NCBI GenBank assembly: GCA_963696525.1 | Contig: CAVOKO010000005.1 | Span: 65,814-129,813, forward strand | Length of the DNA stretch: 64,000 nt | Direction of reading: 5' to 3' | Source of the DNA: CAWBRT01 sp963696525 | Lineage (GTDB): Bacteria > Acidobacteriota > Terriglobia > Terriglobales > Acidobacteriaceae | Part shown: in pieces, positions 1 through 9,944 of the stretch | Position numbering within the stretch: the first letter of the stretch is position 1 | How the letters are laid out: each line of letters starts with the position of its first letter | Program-made: the position numbers and the translations under genes | Notes under the pieces: generated by a model | The model's input: the letters and a program-made list of their open reading frames with translations, nothing else | What the model was told of the DNA's origin: nothing | The model's database searches: none

Positions 1-1758
<1,758 letters not shown>

Positions 1759-1813
1759 AATGCGCGGTGAAGCCCTCCGCTGACGTTTGGGCGTCATGAG
1801 ACACAGAGCTACG

Positions 1814-1862
1814 GCGCAATTGCTTGTATGCGCACACGAAGCAAACCTGTTCTTCCGCAGCC
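1814..1862 (+). repeat. Dispersed 49-nt intergenic repeat, copy A
   Basis: The segment beginning GCGCAATTGCTTGTATGC and ending CTTCCGCAGCC matches, with one gap and scattered mismatches, the segment at 45491-45540 just upstream of lysS. Here it lies between two convergent genes, so it is not obviously a leader or promoter. I see it as a member of a dispersed repeat family; its function is unknown. Confidence 0.5.
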
Positions 1863-1870
1863 CCCTGGAT

Positions 1871-2269
1871 TCACCGCGTGTTCTCGACGAACTCTACCAA
1901 TATCCCGCCGGTATGCCGCGGCTTCAGGAAGTTCACCACGAAGTCGCCGGCTCCCTGCACCGGCTGTTCGTCAAGTAGAGGCATTCCTTTCGCCGTATAT
2001 TCGGCCTGCACCGCCCCGATGTCTTCCACCGCAAACGCAAGGTGGTGAAGGCTCGGCTTACCAGCCTTGTACTCGCCGAGTTTCCCGCCCTGTGGAATGA
2101 CCAGTTCCACCGGACTGGCTCCATTGCCTTTGGCGAAGATGCAAAGAGCCTTGTATTCCGGCACGTAGCCACGATGGTCCTCCTCCAGGCCGATCAGCTT
2201 CATAAACTGCTGAGCGGCCTCTTCGGTCGGCATGAGGAGCCCTACGTGATGCAATTGCACGTTACCCAT
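1871..2269 (-). CDS. VOC-family (glyoxalase/epimerase fold) protein
   Basis: A 132-residue protein with two beta-alpha-beta-beta-beta modules typical of the vicinal-oxygen-chelate fold. Candidate metal ligands are the His of LHHVGL near the N-terminus, the Glu of VELV, the His of LHHLAF in the second half and the Glu of LVEFVE at the end. These positions fit the methylmalonyl-CoA epimerase/glyoxalase I group. The ATG has a good ribosome site (GGAAGGA, 6 nt upstream). It starts 33 bp after the thiolase stop and is probably cotranscribed with it, which suggests an acyl-CoA substrate. Methylmalonyl-CoA epimerase is possible but not proven by sequence. Confidence 0.8.
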   Translation of the reverse strand: MGNVQLHHVGLLMPTEEAAQQFMKLIGLEEDHRGYVPEYKALCIFAKGNGASPVELVIPQGGKLGEYKAGKPSLHHLAFAVEDIGAVQAEYTAKGMPLLDEQPVQGAGDFVVNFLKPRHTGGILVEFVENTR

Positions 2270-2302
2270 ATCAGTCCTTCCACGCGGAAAGGCGTAGATC
2301 GG

Positions 2303-3478
2303 CTAACACAACTCGAACAGCACGGCCAAGCCCTGACCACCGCCAATGCAAAGCGTCGCCATGCCGTACTTGCTCTTGCGACGAACCATTTCATCGATCA
2401 GCTTGATGGTAATGATGCACCCGCTCGCTCCGATGGGGTGTCCCAGGGCGATGGCTCCGCCATTGACGTTAACCAGGCACGGGTTCAATCCGAGTTCATG
2501 GATGCAAGCCAAGGACTGCGACGCGAAGGCTTCGTTCAGCTCGATCACACCGATGTCATCCAGCTTGACGCCGGTTTTCTTGAGCAACTTCTTCACGGCC
2601 GGGACCGGCCCGATTCCCATGATCTCCGGAGGCACGCCTGCGGCAGCCGCGTCCACCAGCCGCACCATGGGCTTGAGCCCGAGCGCAGACGCTTTCTGGG
2701 CGGTCATCACTACCACGGCGGCAGCCGCATCGTTGACTCCCGAGGCGTTGCCGGCGGTTACCGTTCCATCCTTCTTGAAGGCCGGACGCAGTTTGGCCAG
2801 CGATTCGGGAGTGGTTTTGCGCGGATGTTCGTCGGTGTCGAAGATCTTCTCCTCGGTTTTGCTGAGCTTAACCTTGACGGGAACAATGTCATTCTTAAAG
2901 AGGCCGGCGGCGATGGCCTTGGCGGCCTTCTGCTGGCTCTCCAGCGCGAATTGATCCTGCTGGTCGCGAGTCACGTGATATTTTTCGGCCACGTTTTCCG
3001 CGGTGATGCCCATATGACTCCGGGTGAAGGGATCGCTCAGAGCGGTGACCAGTCCATCCTCGAGTTCTCCGTGTCCCATGCGGTAACCGAAACGCGCATT
3101 CCGCACGTAATACGGCAGATTACTCATGCTCTCGGTGCCGCCCGCAACCGCGATCTCGGCGAAGTTGCAGCTGATCTCCATGGCCGCGGTCACAATGGCC
3201 TGCAGTCCCGAGGAGCATAGGCGATTGACGGTTATGGCCGTCGCTTCGACCGGGATGCCCGCCTTTACCGAGGCCAAACGGGCCACAAAAGCATCTTCCG
3301 CTATCTGGCCGACGCAGCCCATGGCCACTTCGTCAACCTGCTCGGGTGCGATCCCCGCTCTCTTTACCGCCTCACGGATTGCTATCGCTCCGAGTTCACT
3401 AGCGCTAAAATCCTTTAACGAACCGCCAAAAGCGCCGATCGCGGTGCGCACACCGGAAACCAGTACGATGTCCTTCAT
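2303..3478 (-). CDS. Acetyl-CoA C-acyltransferase (thiolase)
   Basis: At 391 residues this is the normal length for a biosynthetic or degradative thiolase II. It joins or cleaves acyl-CoA and acetyl-CoA in the cytoplasm. The nucleophilic Cys is C88 in NRLCSSGLQA, the catalytic His is H347 in GHPIGASG and the second Cys is C377 in LCIGGGQG. The start is fixed by a strong ribosome site (AGGAGG, 5 nt before ATG). It is the first gene of a two-gene unit with the VOC protein and is divergent from thiG. Acetoacetyl-CoA thiolase is the likeliest specificity; a longer-chain substrate cannot be excluded. Confidence 0.93.
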   Translation of the reverse strand: MKDIVLVSGVRTAIGAFGGSLKDFSASELGAIAIREAVKRAGIAPEQVDEVAMGCVGQIAEDAFVARLASVKAGIPVEATAITVNRLCSSGLQAIVTAAMEISCNFAEIAVAGGTESMSNLPYYVRNARFGYRMGHGELEDGLVTALSDPFTRSHMGITAENVAEKYHVTRDQQDQFALESQQKAAKAIAAGLFKNDIVPVKVKLSKTEEKIFDTDEHPRKTTPESLAKLRPAFKKDGTVTAGNASGVNDAAAAVVVMTAQKASALGLKPMVRLVDAAAAGVPPEIMGIGPVPAVKKLLKKTGVKLDDIGVIELNEAFASQSLACIHELGLNPCLVNVNGGAIALGHPIGASGCIITIKLIDEMVRRKSKYGMATLCIGGGQGLAVLFELC

Positions 3479-3510
3479 GAAGCCTCCTCAATACAAGTTA
3501 TCAACGTGAG

Positions 3511-3534
3511 CGGAGTTCCGGAAGGGGAACTCCG
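3511..3534. promoter_or_regulatory. Perfect 9-bp inverted repeat in the thiolase leader
   Basis: CGGAGTTCC, a 6-nt spacer, then GGAACTCCG. It sits 33-56 bp upstream of the thiolase start in the divergent thiolase/thiG region. It could be an operator or a 5'-UTR hairpin. There is no T-run that would make it an intrinsic terminator for either strand. Confidence 0.4.
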
Positions 3535-3665
3535 TATTATCTCTACCAGGGTATTGGTACAACTGGCTGAACCTCAAGATAGGAATGACACCCTATTTTA
3601 TACTGATTGATAGTGATTGTCCCTAATCCAGGCGACGCCCGCCGACCCGTCACGTCACGTCCAGC

Positions 3666-3707
3666 TGTGACGAGGTTTACACCTTTCCCGGCGCAAGGTT
3701 TTACAAT
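3666..3707 (+). promoter_or_regulatory. Candidate CRP-type site and -10 element of thiG
   Basis: TGTGA-N6-TTACA (3666-3681) matches the CRP half-sites at 9 of 10 positions. A -10-like TACAAT lies at 3702-3707. The expected transcription start then falls on or next to the A of the thiG ATG (3714), placing the palindrome centre near -40.5, the class II activator position. No good -35 hexamer and no ribosome-binding site are visible, which fits an activator-dependent, leaderless transcript. This is inference from spacing only. Confidence 0.4.
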
Positions 3708-3713
3708 AGTGGC

Positions 3714-4484
3714 ATGGATTCACTTGTGATTGCTGGCAGAGCGTTTCGTTCCCGCTTGATTGTGGGTACGGGAAAATACAAGTCCGGCGAAGAGACCGCG
3801 AAGGCCCTGGAGGCCAGCGGCGCCGAGATGGTCACGGTCGCGGTCCGCCGCGTCAATCTTGACCGATCGAAGGAATCGCTTCTCGACTTCATCGACCCCA
3901 AAAAATATTTTCTGCTGCCGAACACGGCCGGCTGCTACACCGCCGACGACGCCATCCGTACGGCGCGCCTGGGGCGCGAAGTCGGGCTTTCCGACTGGGT
4001 GAAAATCGAAGTCATCGGCGATCAGAAGACGCTGTATCCGGATGTTGCCGCCACCATCGAGGCTACCAGGGTACTGGTCAAGGAAGGCTTCACGGTTCTG
4101 CCTTATACCTCCGATGACCCGGTGGTTGCGCAGCGGCTGGTCGAGGCCGGCGCCAGCAGCGTGATGCCGCTTGGGGCGCCTATCGGCAGCGGGCTCGGCA
4201 TTCAGAATCTCGCAAATTTGCGGATTTTGCGGGAGCTGATCACGACTGTCCCCCTGGTGGTGGATGCAGGTGTCGGAATTCCCTCCGACGCGGCCCTGGC
4301 GATGGAACTCGGCTTCGATGCCGTGCTGATGAACACCGGAATCGCGGCGGCAAAAGATCCGGTCCTGATGGCCGAGGCCATGAAGTGCGGCGTCCTCGCC
4401 GGCAGGTTCGGCTATCTTGCCGGCCGCATGCCAAAGAAGCTTTACGCGTCAGCCAGTTCACCGGCAGAGGGCATCTCGCGTTGA
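3714..4484 (+). CDS. thiG: Thiazole synthase ThiG
   Basis: The 256-residue TIM-barrel enzyme forms the thiazole phosphate of thiamine from 1-deoxy-D-xylulose 5-phosphate, dehydroglycine and the ThiS thiocarboxylate. The Schiff-base lysine is K97 in DWVKIEVIGD. The phosphate-binding loops PLGAPIGSGLG and VVDAGVGIPSDA are intact, as is the terminal MNTGIA region. It stands alone: no thiS, thiF, thiH/thiO or thiC is adjacent. No Shine-Dalgarno sequence precedes the ATG and a -10-like hexamer ends 6 nt before it, so translation may be leaderless. Confidence 0.95.
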   Translation: MDSLVIAGRAFRSRLIVGTGKYKSGEETAKALEASGAEMVTVAVRRVNLDRSKESLLDFIDPKKYFLLPNTAGCYTADDAIRTARLGREVGLSDWVKIEVIGDQKTLYPDVAATIEATRVLVKEGFTVLPYTSDDPVVAQRLVEAGASSVMPLGAPIGSGLGIQNLANLRILRELITTVPLVVDAGVGIPSDAALAMELGFDAVLMNTGIAAAKDPVLMAEAMKCGVLAGRFGYLAGRMPKKLYASASSPAEGISR

Positions 4485-4635
4485 TCCGTCCCAGCGCGAC
4501 CCTGGCGGCGCCCGCCCGCCATGCTTTCGGTGGCGAGCCAACGCCGCATTTCCGAGCCTGTGTTCGTCTTCTCCGGCCTTCAATCGTCCCGGCGAGCGGG
4601 ATTCGCCGCAGCCAGCGGCGGGATGAGGTATCTGG

Positions 4636-5760
4636 TTGAGCCGCCCGCAGTGGCTGCCGCAATACATTCCCGCCCTCGATGGGCTGCGCGGAATAGCCGT
4701 TTCGCTGGTCATTTTTTATCACTGCCACACCAAACTCGGGGGTGGATGGCTGAGCCATTTCGCCGAGTACGGGTGGGCGGGGGTCAATCTTTTTTTCGTT
4801 CTTTCCGGATTCCTCATCACCGGCATCATCATCGAGGGCCGCGAAGATGCACACTTCTTCCGTAATTTTTATGCCCGGCGAGCCTTGCGCATCTGGCCGG
4901 TTTACGTCCTGCTGCTGTTGCTGAATTACATCCTGGTGCCCTGCCTGCTGGAGCACAATCCGCATCATGCATGGCAGATCACCTCGACCGCGCCTTGGCT
5001 TTACTACGCGCTCTTTGTACAAAATCTGTTTGCACTGGCACTGCCGGGATCGATCGGGCCGACCTGGAGCCTGGCCATCGAGGAGCAGTTCTATCTTGCA
5101 TGGGCGCCGATAGGACGCCATCTTTCGCTGCGCCATTTAGCCATCGTTCTGGCCACGGTATTTGCCGTCTCGCCGGCGATTCGAGCCTGCAATACCGGGC
5201 TGCTCACGCCAACCCACACGCTGATTCATCTTGACGGCCTCGCCATAGGTTCGCTGATCGCGGTGCTGCTCAGGATGGACATTTTCAGCCGGCCCGTGTG
5301 GCGAAAGCTGGGCCTGGCCGGAATTGCGCTTGGCCTCTTCGGCGTGGGGCTCATGCTGTATCGCGGTACAGCATTTGCCGATACCTTCCTGGCGCTCGGC
5401 TTCGGCGGCATGCTGATTGCTGCCATTGTTTCCGAACCCGGGTCCAGCCTTTACGCCCGTGTACTTTGCCTCTGGCCGCTCAAGTCGATCGGCACCGTCA
5501 GTTACGGACTGTACATGACGCACATTCTGGTTTTCGTCGTAATTGGCAGCTTCGAACTGCGAATGCTGCGCTACGGAGCCTGGGGGAATTTGGCGGTGGT
5601 GGTGACGCGAATTGTTTTGTCCCTCGGCTTCGCAGCCCTGCTTTGGGTAGGCTTTGAAAAGCCGATCCTGCGGCTCAAGCGCCGTTTCGAAAGTCCTCGT
5701 GAGGCGCCGCCCGAGATCGTGGCAACGGAGTTGGTCTCCGAGGCGGTCTCGGCCAACTAA
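4636..5760 (+). CDS. Acyltransferase 3 family membrane O-acyltransferase
   Basis: The 374-residue integral membrane protein begins with the family motif LDGLRGIAVSLVIFYHCH, containing the conserved Arg and the proposed catalytic His, followed by about ten hydrophobic segments and the FFVLSGFLITG and WSLAIEEQFYL signatures. Members transfer acetyl or other acyl groups to cell-surface sugars (OafA, NodX type). The only start that keeps the usual N-terminus is a TTG at 4636, preceded by GGATGAGG. The acceptor cannot be read from the sequence. The following galB-like gene starts 28 bp downstream, so the two may be cotranscribed without being functionally linked. Confidence 0.85.
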   Translation: MSRPQWLPQYIPALDGLRGIAVSLVIFYHCHTKLGGGWLSHFAEYGWAGVNLFFVLSGFLITGIIIEGREDAHFFRNFYARRALRIWPVYVLLLLLNYILVPCLLEHNPHHAWQITSTAPWLYYALFVQNLFALALPGSIGPTWSLAIEEQFYLAWAPIGRHLSLRHLAIVLATVFAVSPAIRACNTGLLTPTHTLIHLDGLAIGSLIAVLLRMDIFSRPVWRKLGLAGIALGLFGVGLMLYRGTAFADTFLALGFGGMLIAAIVSEPGSSLYARVLCLWPLKSIGTVSYGLYMTHILVFVVIGSFELRMLRYGAWGNLAVVVTRIVLSLGFAALLWVGFEKPILRLKRRFESPREAPPEIVATELVSEAVSAN

Positions 5761-5788
5761 ACCTGGAAGAAGAAAGCAGGAAGATGCC

Positions 5789-6511
5789 ATGCAGCAAGCA
5801 CCCAAGACGGCACTGGTCGTGAGCGCTCACTCGGCGGATTTTGTCTGGCGAGCCGGCGGCGCAATCGCGCTCTATGCTTCACGCGGTTACCAGGTCACCA
5901 TCGTTTGCCTTTCGTTCGGCGAGCGCGGCGAGTCCGCGAAGCTCTGGAAGCAACCCGGCATGACGTTGCAGAAAGTCAAGCGAGAACGCAAACGCGAGGC
6001 TGAAACCGCCGCCGGAATACTTGGCGCAACCGTCCGTTTCTTCGATTTGGGCGATTATCCGATGCGAATCCCCGACACGGCCATCGAACAACTTGCGGAC
6101 ATCTACCGCGAAGTGAACCCGGAATTCGTGCTCACCCACAGCACCAAAGATCCGTACAACCACGATCACCCGCTCGTCTCCGCCGCGGCGCAGGAAGCGC
6201 GGATCATTGCCCAGGCGCACGGGCATCGTCCCGGCCAGAAGGTACTGGGCGCGCCTCCCGTATTTCTTTTCGAGCCCCACCAGACCGAACAATCGGAGTG
6301 GAACCCCAACGTGTTACTCGACATTACAGAGGTTTGGGAACGCAAGCGGACGGCCTTCGAGAGCATGGCCGCGCAGGAACATCTCTGGGAATATTACACC
6401 AGGGTAGCGCTGCAGCGCGGCTCGCAAGCGTCGCGCAACTCCGACCGCAGTATCAAGTACGGCGAGGCGTATGAACGCGTCTACCCGCAGGTAACCGCCG
6501 CATTCAACTGA
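5789..6511 (+). CDS. galB: 4-oxalomesaconate hydratase, GalB-like (PIG-L fold)
   Basis: The 240-residue protein has the PIG-L/LmbE fold, but the usual HPDD zinc motif is replaced by H14-S-A-D17 (VSAHSADFVWRAGG). From memory this variant, together with LSFGERGESAKLW, DPYNHDHP and the long end AQEHLWEYYTRVALQRG, is the pattern of Pseudomonas GalB, which hydrates 4-oxalomesaconate in gallate/protocatechuate meta-cleavage degradation. The second zinc motif is HDHP. I chose the ATG at 5789 rather than 5784 because the family starts just before the first strand. A DASS anion transporter lies convergently downstream. If not GalB, it would be a PIG-L deacetylase. Confidence 0.75.
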   Translation: MQQAPKTALVVSAHSADFVWRAGGAIALYASRGYQVTIVCLSFGERGESAKLWKQPGMTLQKVKRERKREAETAAGILGATVRFFDLGDYPMRIPDTAIEQLADIYREVNPEFVLTHSTKDPYNHDHPLVSAAAQEARIIAQAHGHRPGQKVLGAPPVFLFEPHQTEQSEWNPNVLLDITEVWERKRTAFESMAAQEHLWEYYTRVALQRGSQASRNSDRSIKYGEAYERVYPQVTAAFN

Positions 6512-6749
6512 GAATGCAAAAGGCGTTCGCGATGCCATCGTGACCGGCGGTAGCTTACGTGCCCGGCGACGCATTCAACGGGTGTAGCCGCCCGGCAAAA
6601 TAAATTTGAAACCTCGGAGTCCCCGGCGAGCCCCCCTCGCTGGGGTGATTGTGGAGCCACCTTTGTTTTCGGCAGCAGAAACAAAAGGTGGCTCGACTTC
6701 GCTCGCCATGACAGTCTGATATGTCGGGATATACCTGCCGGGTAGTGCT
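6512..6749. repeat. Convergent intergenic region with two hairpins
   Basis: The gap between galB and the transporter contains no gene. It holds a palindrome at 6621-6645 (CCCCGGCGAG, 5-nt loop, CTCGCTGGGG), a member of the dispersed CCCC-GGC palindrome family. A larger hairpin follows at 6654-6694, with arms of about 15 bp built on GAGCCACCTTTGTTT. The second hairpin could act as a bidirectional terminator between the convergent genes, although no clear T-run follows it. Confidence 0.55.
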
Positions 6750-8201
6750 TTAGAACAATCCCAGCCAGCGCCAGTAAGTCGCCGCGCAAATCGTGTAAAC
6801 AATACAAGCGATGGTGCACAGCACGACGCCGACCCTTGGGAAATCTTCGACCCGCAACTTGCCGGTACCGTAAATGACGATGTTGGGCAAGGTGTTGTAG
6901 AACATCAGCAGCGGATAACCGCCGATAATCATTCCAGCCGGCAGAGCCAGCACCAGCGGGTTCATGTGCGCGGCTTCGCCCATCGACAGCACGATGGGAA
7001 GCAGAGCCGTCGCCATGGCGACCGTGGTTGAGAAGAACAGGTGCATGTATTGCACGATCAGCATGACCACCACCAGCACCACCAGAGCCGATGCCGCCTG
7101 CAGTCCGAGCGCTCTGAGGATCGAGGTAGCCAGCCACTTGGCCGCACCGGTCTTCATCAGCATTTCGCCCAGCGATATGCCGCCGCCCGCAATCAGCAAA
7201 ACCTGCCAGGAGACGCCCTTGTTAGCATCGCTCCAACTGATGACCCCGAATTTCGGCACAAACAGCAGAACGTCCCCGAGCAGGCAAACCACCGTGGTAT
7301 CGAGCTTGGTAATGTTCGCCGTCGCCCATAGGAAGGTAATGAATAGAAAGATCGCCAGCGCCCGCCATTCAGCCGAAGTCGTCTTGCCCATGGCGGCAAG
7401 CCGTTGCTTGATGACCCGGTCGAGTCCGCCGGGCGCGGTGTTCTTTTCGGGCCTGTACACGCGCTGCACGAACCACCAGGTGAAGAACGTCATCAGCAGA
7501 GCGGGCGGAAAACCGTAGAGCAGAAAATCCGCGTAGGTAACGACTTTGCCGGCCTTGGCGAGGAATTCGATGGTTACCGGGTTGGGAACCGTGGCCGTCA
7601 GGATGCCGGCGCTGATGGTAGAATTGGTGAACGCCAGGATCAACAGCAGGCTGGTAGCGAATTTCGATCGCTCCTCGGCGTCGAAGAGCGTGATGATGCT
7701 GACGCACATGGGAAGCAGAATTGCCGTGCGCGCCGTCGTCGATGGAACCAGGAAGGCGAGCACGATGTTGGCCAGCGTGACCCCAAGCGTAATTCTCGCC
7801 GGCGACGAACCGGTCCGGGAAAGAATCATGTAGGTGATGCGTTCCGCGAGCTTGGTTTTAACCATCCCCGTGGCCAGTATAAAAGCGCCGAGAATCAAGT
7901 ACGCCGACGGTGAAGCGAAGCCGTTCAAGGCTGTGCCAACGTTCGCGATATGCATGAACACAGCCGCCGGCACGACCAACAGGCTGCTGATCGCCAGAGG
8001 GATAGCCTCGGTCAGGTACAGGACGAAAATACCCGCAAAAAGAGCCAGTGCCCTTTGTCCCTCGGGCGACAAACCCTGTGGCCTAGCCATAAACCAGATC
8101 GCAGCAGTCAGCACCACGGCTAGGGGCACCCCTACTCTGTGGCGGATCACGTCGAAGCGGTTGGGAGCGGCAACCTGCTGGCTGACAGCGGCTGTTGACA
8201 T
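6750..8201 (-). CDS. DASS/SLC13-family sodium:anion symporter
   Basis: The 483-residue inner-membrane protein has about twelve hydrophobic segments. It carries the DASS hallmarks: an SLLVVP segment, LVPSTTARTAILLPM, FTNSTISAGILTATVPNP in the first half and FYNTLPNIVIYGTG in the second, corresponding to the two substrate/sodium-binding hairpins. Substrates in the family are di- and tricarboxylates or sulfate. The start at 8201 is chosen because GGAGGA lies 6 nt upstream; the frame remains open to 8303 but the extra residues are basic and unlike the family. Its position facing a GalB-like gene suggests uptake of a dicarboxylate or aromatic acid, which is inference. Confidence 0.87.
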   Translation of the reverse strand: MSTAAVSQQVAAPNRFDVIRHRVGVPLAVVLTAAIWFMARPQGLSPEGQRALALFAGIFVLYLTEAIPLAISSLLVVPAAVFMHIANVGTALNGFASPSAYLILGAFILATGMVKTKLAERITYMILSRTGSSPARITLGVTLANIVLAFLVPSTTARTAILLPMCVSIITLFDAEERSKFATSLLLILAFTNSTISAGILTATVPNPVTIEFLAKAGKVVTYADFLLYGFPPALLMTFFTWWFVQRVYRPEKNTAPGGLDRVIKQRLAAMGKTTSAEWRALAIFLFITFLWATANITKLDTTVVCLLGDVLLFVPKFGVISWSDANKGVSWQVLLIAGGGISLGEMLMKTGAAKWLATSILRALGLQAASALVVLVVVMLIVQYMHLFFSTTVAMATALLPIVLSMGEAAHMNPLVLALPAGMIIGGYPLLMFYNTLPNIVIYGTGKLRVEDFPRVGVVLCTIACIVYTICAATYWRWLGLF

Positions 8202-8403
8202 CTGTTTCCTCCGTCCTGCGCATGAGCGAGTGCGGGTTGCCCGCCGCACTTTGAATGTGATTTTCTGTCGCTCAAAGTATAAGCAGTTCACAGCAGAGTT
8301 CAAGACGAATCGGACGGCGAATCCGCGCCTCGGAATTTAGGTTTCAGGACGTTAGCTGGTAACATTTTCACGCCGCCGAATGGGCGCGCAGGGAGAGGCT
8401 TTC

Positions 8404-9417
8404 ATGAAGGCTTGGGAATTAACAAAGTTCGGACAGGAGAAAAACCTGCGGCTGGTTGAGCGTCCCATACCCGTGCCGGGACCGGGAGAAGTATTGGTGC
8501 GCGTACACGCGGTTTCGCTCAACTACCGCGACAAAGTGCTGGTCGAGGGGATCTACATGCCCAGTCTGCAATTGCCGTTCGTACCGGCATCGGATGCCTG
8601 TGGCGAAGTCACGGCCATTGGTGCCGAGGTCACGCGGGTGGCGGCCGGAGATCGCGTCACTGGCCAATTCCGCGTGCGCTGGATCGACGGCAAGCCTGGA
8701 CCGGATGAGATCGCTCTCTCGTTGGGCGCTCCGCTGCCGGGAGTGCTCGCCGAATATGTCCTATGGCCGCAGGATGCGGTGGTGAAAGCGCCAAAGCACC
8801 TCAGCTACGAGGAAGCGGCAACCTTACCCATTGCCGGTCTCACCGCCTGGTTCGCGCTGGTGGAAGATGGCCGGCTCAAGGCTGGCGAATCGGTCCTGGT
8901 GCAAGGAACCGGAGGAGTATCGCTATTCGCCGTGCAGTTTTCCGCCATGGCTGGGGCGCGGGTTATCGTGACATCGAGCAGCGACGAGAAATTGGCGAAG
9001 GCGAAGCAATTGGGCGCCACCGATACCGTCAACTACCGCACCACGCCGGACTGGGATATGACCGTGCTGGAGCTGACCGGCGGACGCGGTGTCGATCACG
9101 TCATCGAAGTCGCTGGCGGCGAAACTTTCAAACGCTCGCTCAACGCTCTCGCCATCGATGGGCATGTCGCTGTCGTCGGCTTCCTGGGAGGCATGAAGAT
9201 TAATCTCGATGCTACCAGTTTGATTCGCAAGCGGGCGCGCGTCCAGGGAATCGCCGTGGGTCACAGGCGGGCATTCGAAGAGATGAACCGCGCCATCGAG
9301 ATACACGGCCTGCGGCCCGTCATCGACCGCTGCTTTCCGTTCGCCGACGTCAGAGAGGCGTTCGACTATCTCGACCAAGGAGCCTTCGGCAAGATCGTTA
9401 TCCGCGTGTTCCAATAG
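8404..9417 (+). CDS. MDR-superfamily NAD(P)-dependent alcohol/quinone oxidoreductase
   Basis: The 337-residue protein has a GroES-like N-terminal domain (VHAVSLNYRDKVLVEG, FVPASDACGEV) and a Rossmann domain with GTGGVSLFAVQF at about residues 164-175. The zinc-ligand and structural cysteines of classical alcohol dehydrogenases are absent, so this is a zinc-independent quinone oxidoreductase-like member. The ATG at 8404 has GGGAGAGG 7 nt upstream; an in-frame ATG at 8380 has no such site. It is divergent from the DASS transporter. The substrate is unknown. Confidence 0.85.
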   Translation: MKAWELTKFGQEKNLRLVERPIPVPGPGEVLVRVHAVSLNYRDKVLVEGIYMPSLQLPFVPASDACGEVTAIGAEVTRVAAGDRVTGQFRVRWIDGKPGPDEIALSLGAPLPGVLAEYVLWPQDAVVKAPKHLSYEEAATLPIAGLTAWFALVEDGRLKAGESVLVQGTGGVSLFAVQFSAMAGARVIVTSSSDEKLAKAKQLGATDTVNYRTTPDWDMTVLELTGGRGVDHVIEVAGGETFKRSLNALAIDGHVAVVGFLGGMKINLDATSLIRKRARVQGIAVGHRRAFEEMNRAIEIHGLRPVIDRCFPFADVREAFDYLDQGAFGKIVIRVFQ

Positions 9418-9481
9418 GCGGGCGCTTCTACCGGCGGAGTCTCGCCAGCGAAGACGGGTCTGACGAAATCGGGCTGGAGTT

Positions 9482-9703
9482 CTATTCCGTGGTTCTGTTA
9501 GCGGTGCTCTGCCCGGGAACTAAAGAGAGCCTCTGCGGGGATTGGCAATGAGGAAGGCATTTGTGAACTTGCTCTGCCATCTGGAGATTCTCCGGGCATG
9601 CGCTTCCGGCAACTTTACCGCAATGCAGACAGGTGGAAACGATGATCCCGTTTGCCGTTCGTCCACGGCAAAAACCGCTAAGTCCTGCGGGTTTGGCAGC
9701 CAT
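9482..9703 (-). CDS. Small cysteine-motif protein, unknown function
   Basis: This small reading frame of 73 residues starts MAAKPAGLSGFCRGR. It contains STCLHCGKVAG, then CPENLQMAEQVHKC, giving a C-x2-C plus two further cysteines and two histidines that could bind zinc or form a redox pair. A strong ribosome site (AGGGAGG, 4-5 nt before the ATG) supports translation. I have the impression of similar small proteins in other acidobacteria but cannot name a family. The rest of the 9.4-9.9 kb gap holds no other supported gene. Confidence 0.5.
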   Translation of the reverse strand: MAAKPAGLSGFCRGRTANGIIVSTCLHCGKVAGSACPENLQMAEQVHKCLPHCQSPQRLSLVPGQSTANRTTE

Positions 9704-9944
9704 TGGCCCTCCCTGGGTTCGAAAGGCGTGCCCTCTCTTGGATCGAGACGACAACACCATGGCGACAATATAAAGATTCGATCCGGCTGACCAGAGCTAC
9801 TTTCTTTGCCGTCCTATTTAAAGATGCAATGTAGCTGGCCAGAGCTGCTTTTTTGCTTTTTTAATTAAACCTTAATTTATGGGGCTCCAAAGGGGTTCTA
9901 TGCCCGACTAAAGTGGAGGCGCGGAAACCGCTGCTGGAGCCGTT

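Noticed and set aside
2042..3220. 392-codon plus-strand frame antisense to the thiolase
   Set aside because: The thiolase on the other strand has complete catalytic motifs and a strong ribosome site; the antisense product resembles nothing.
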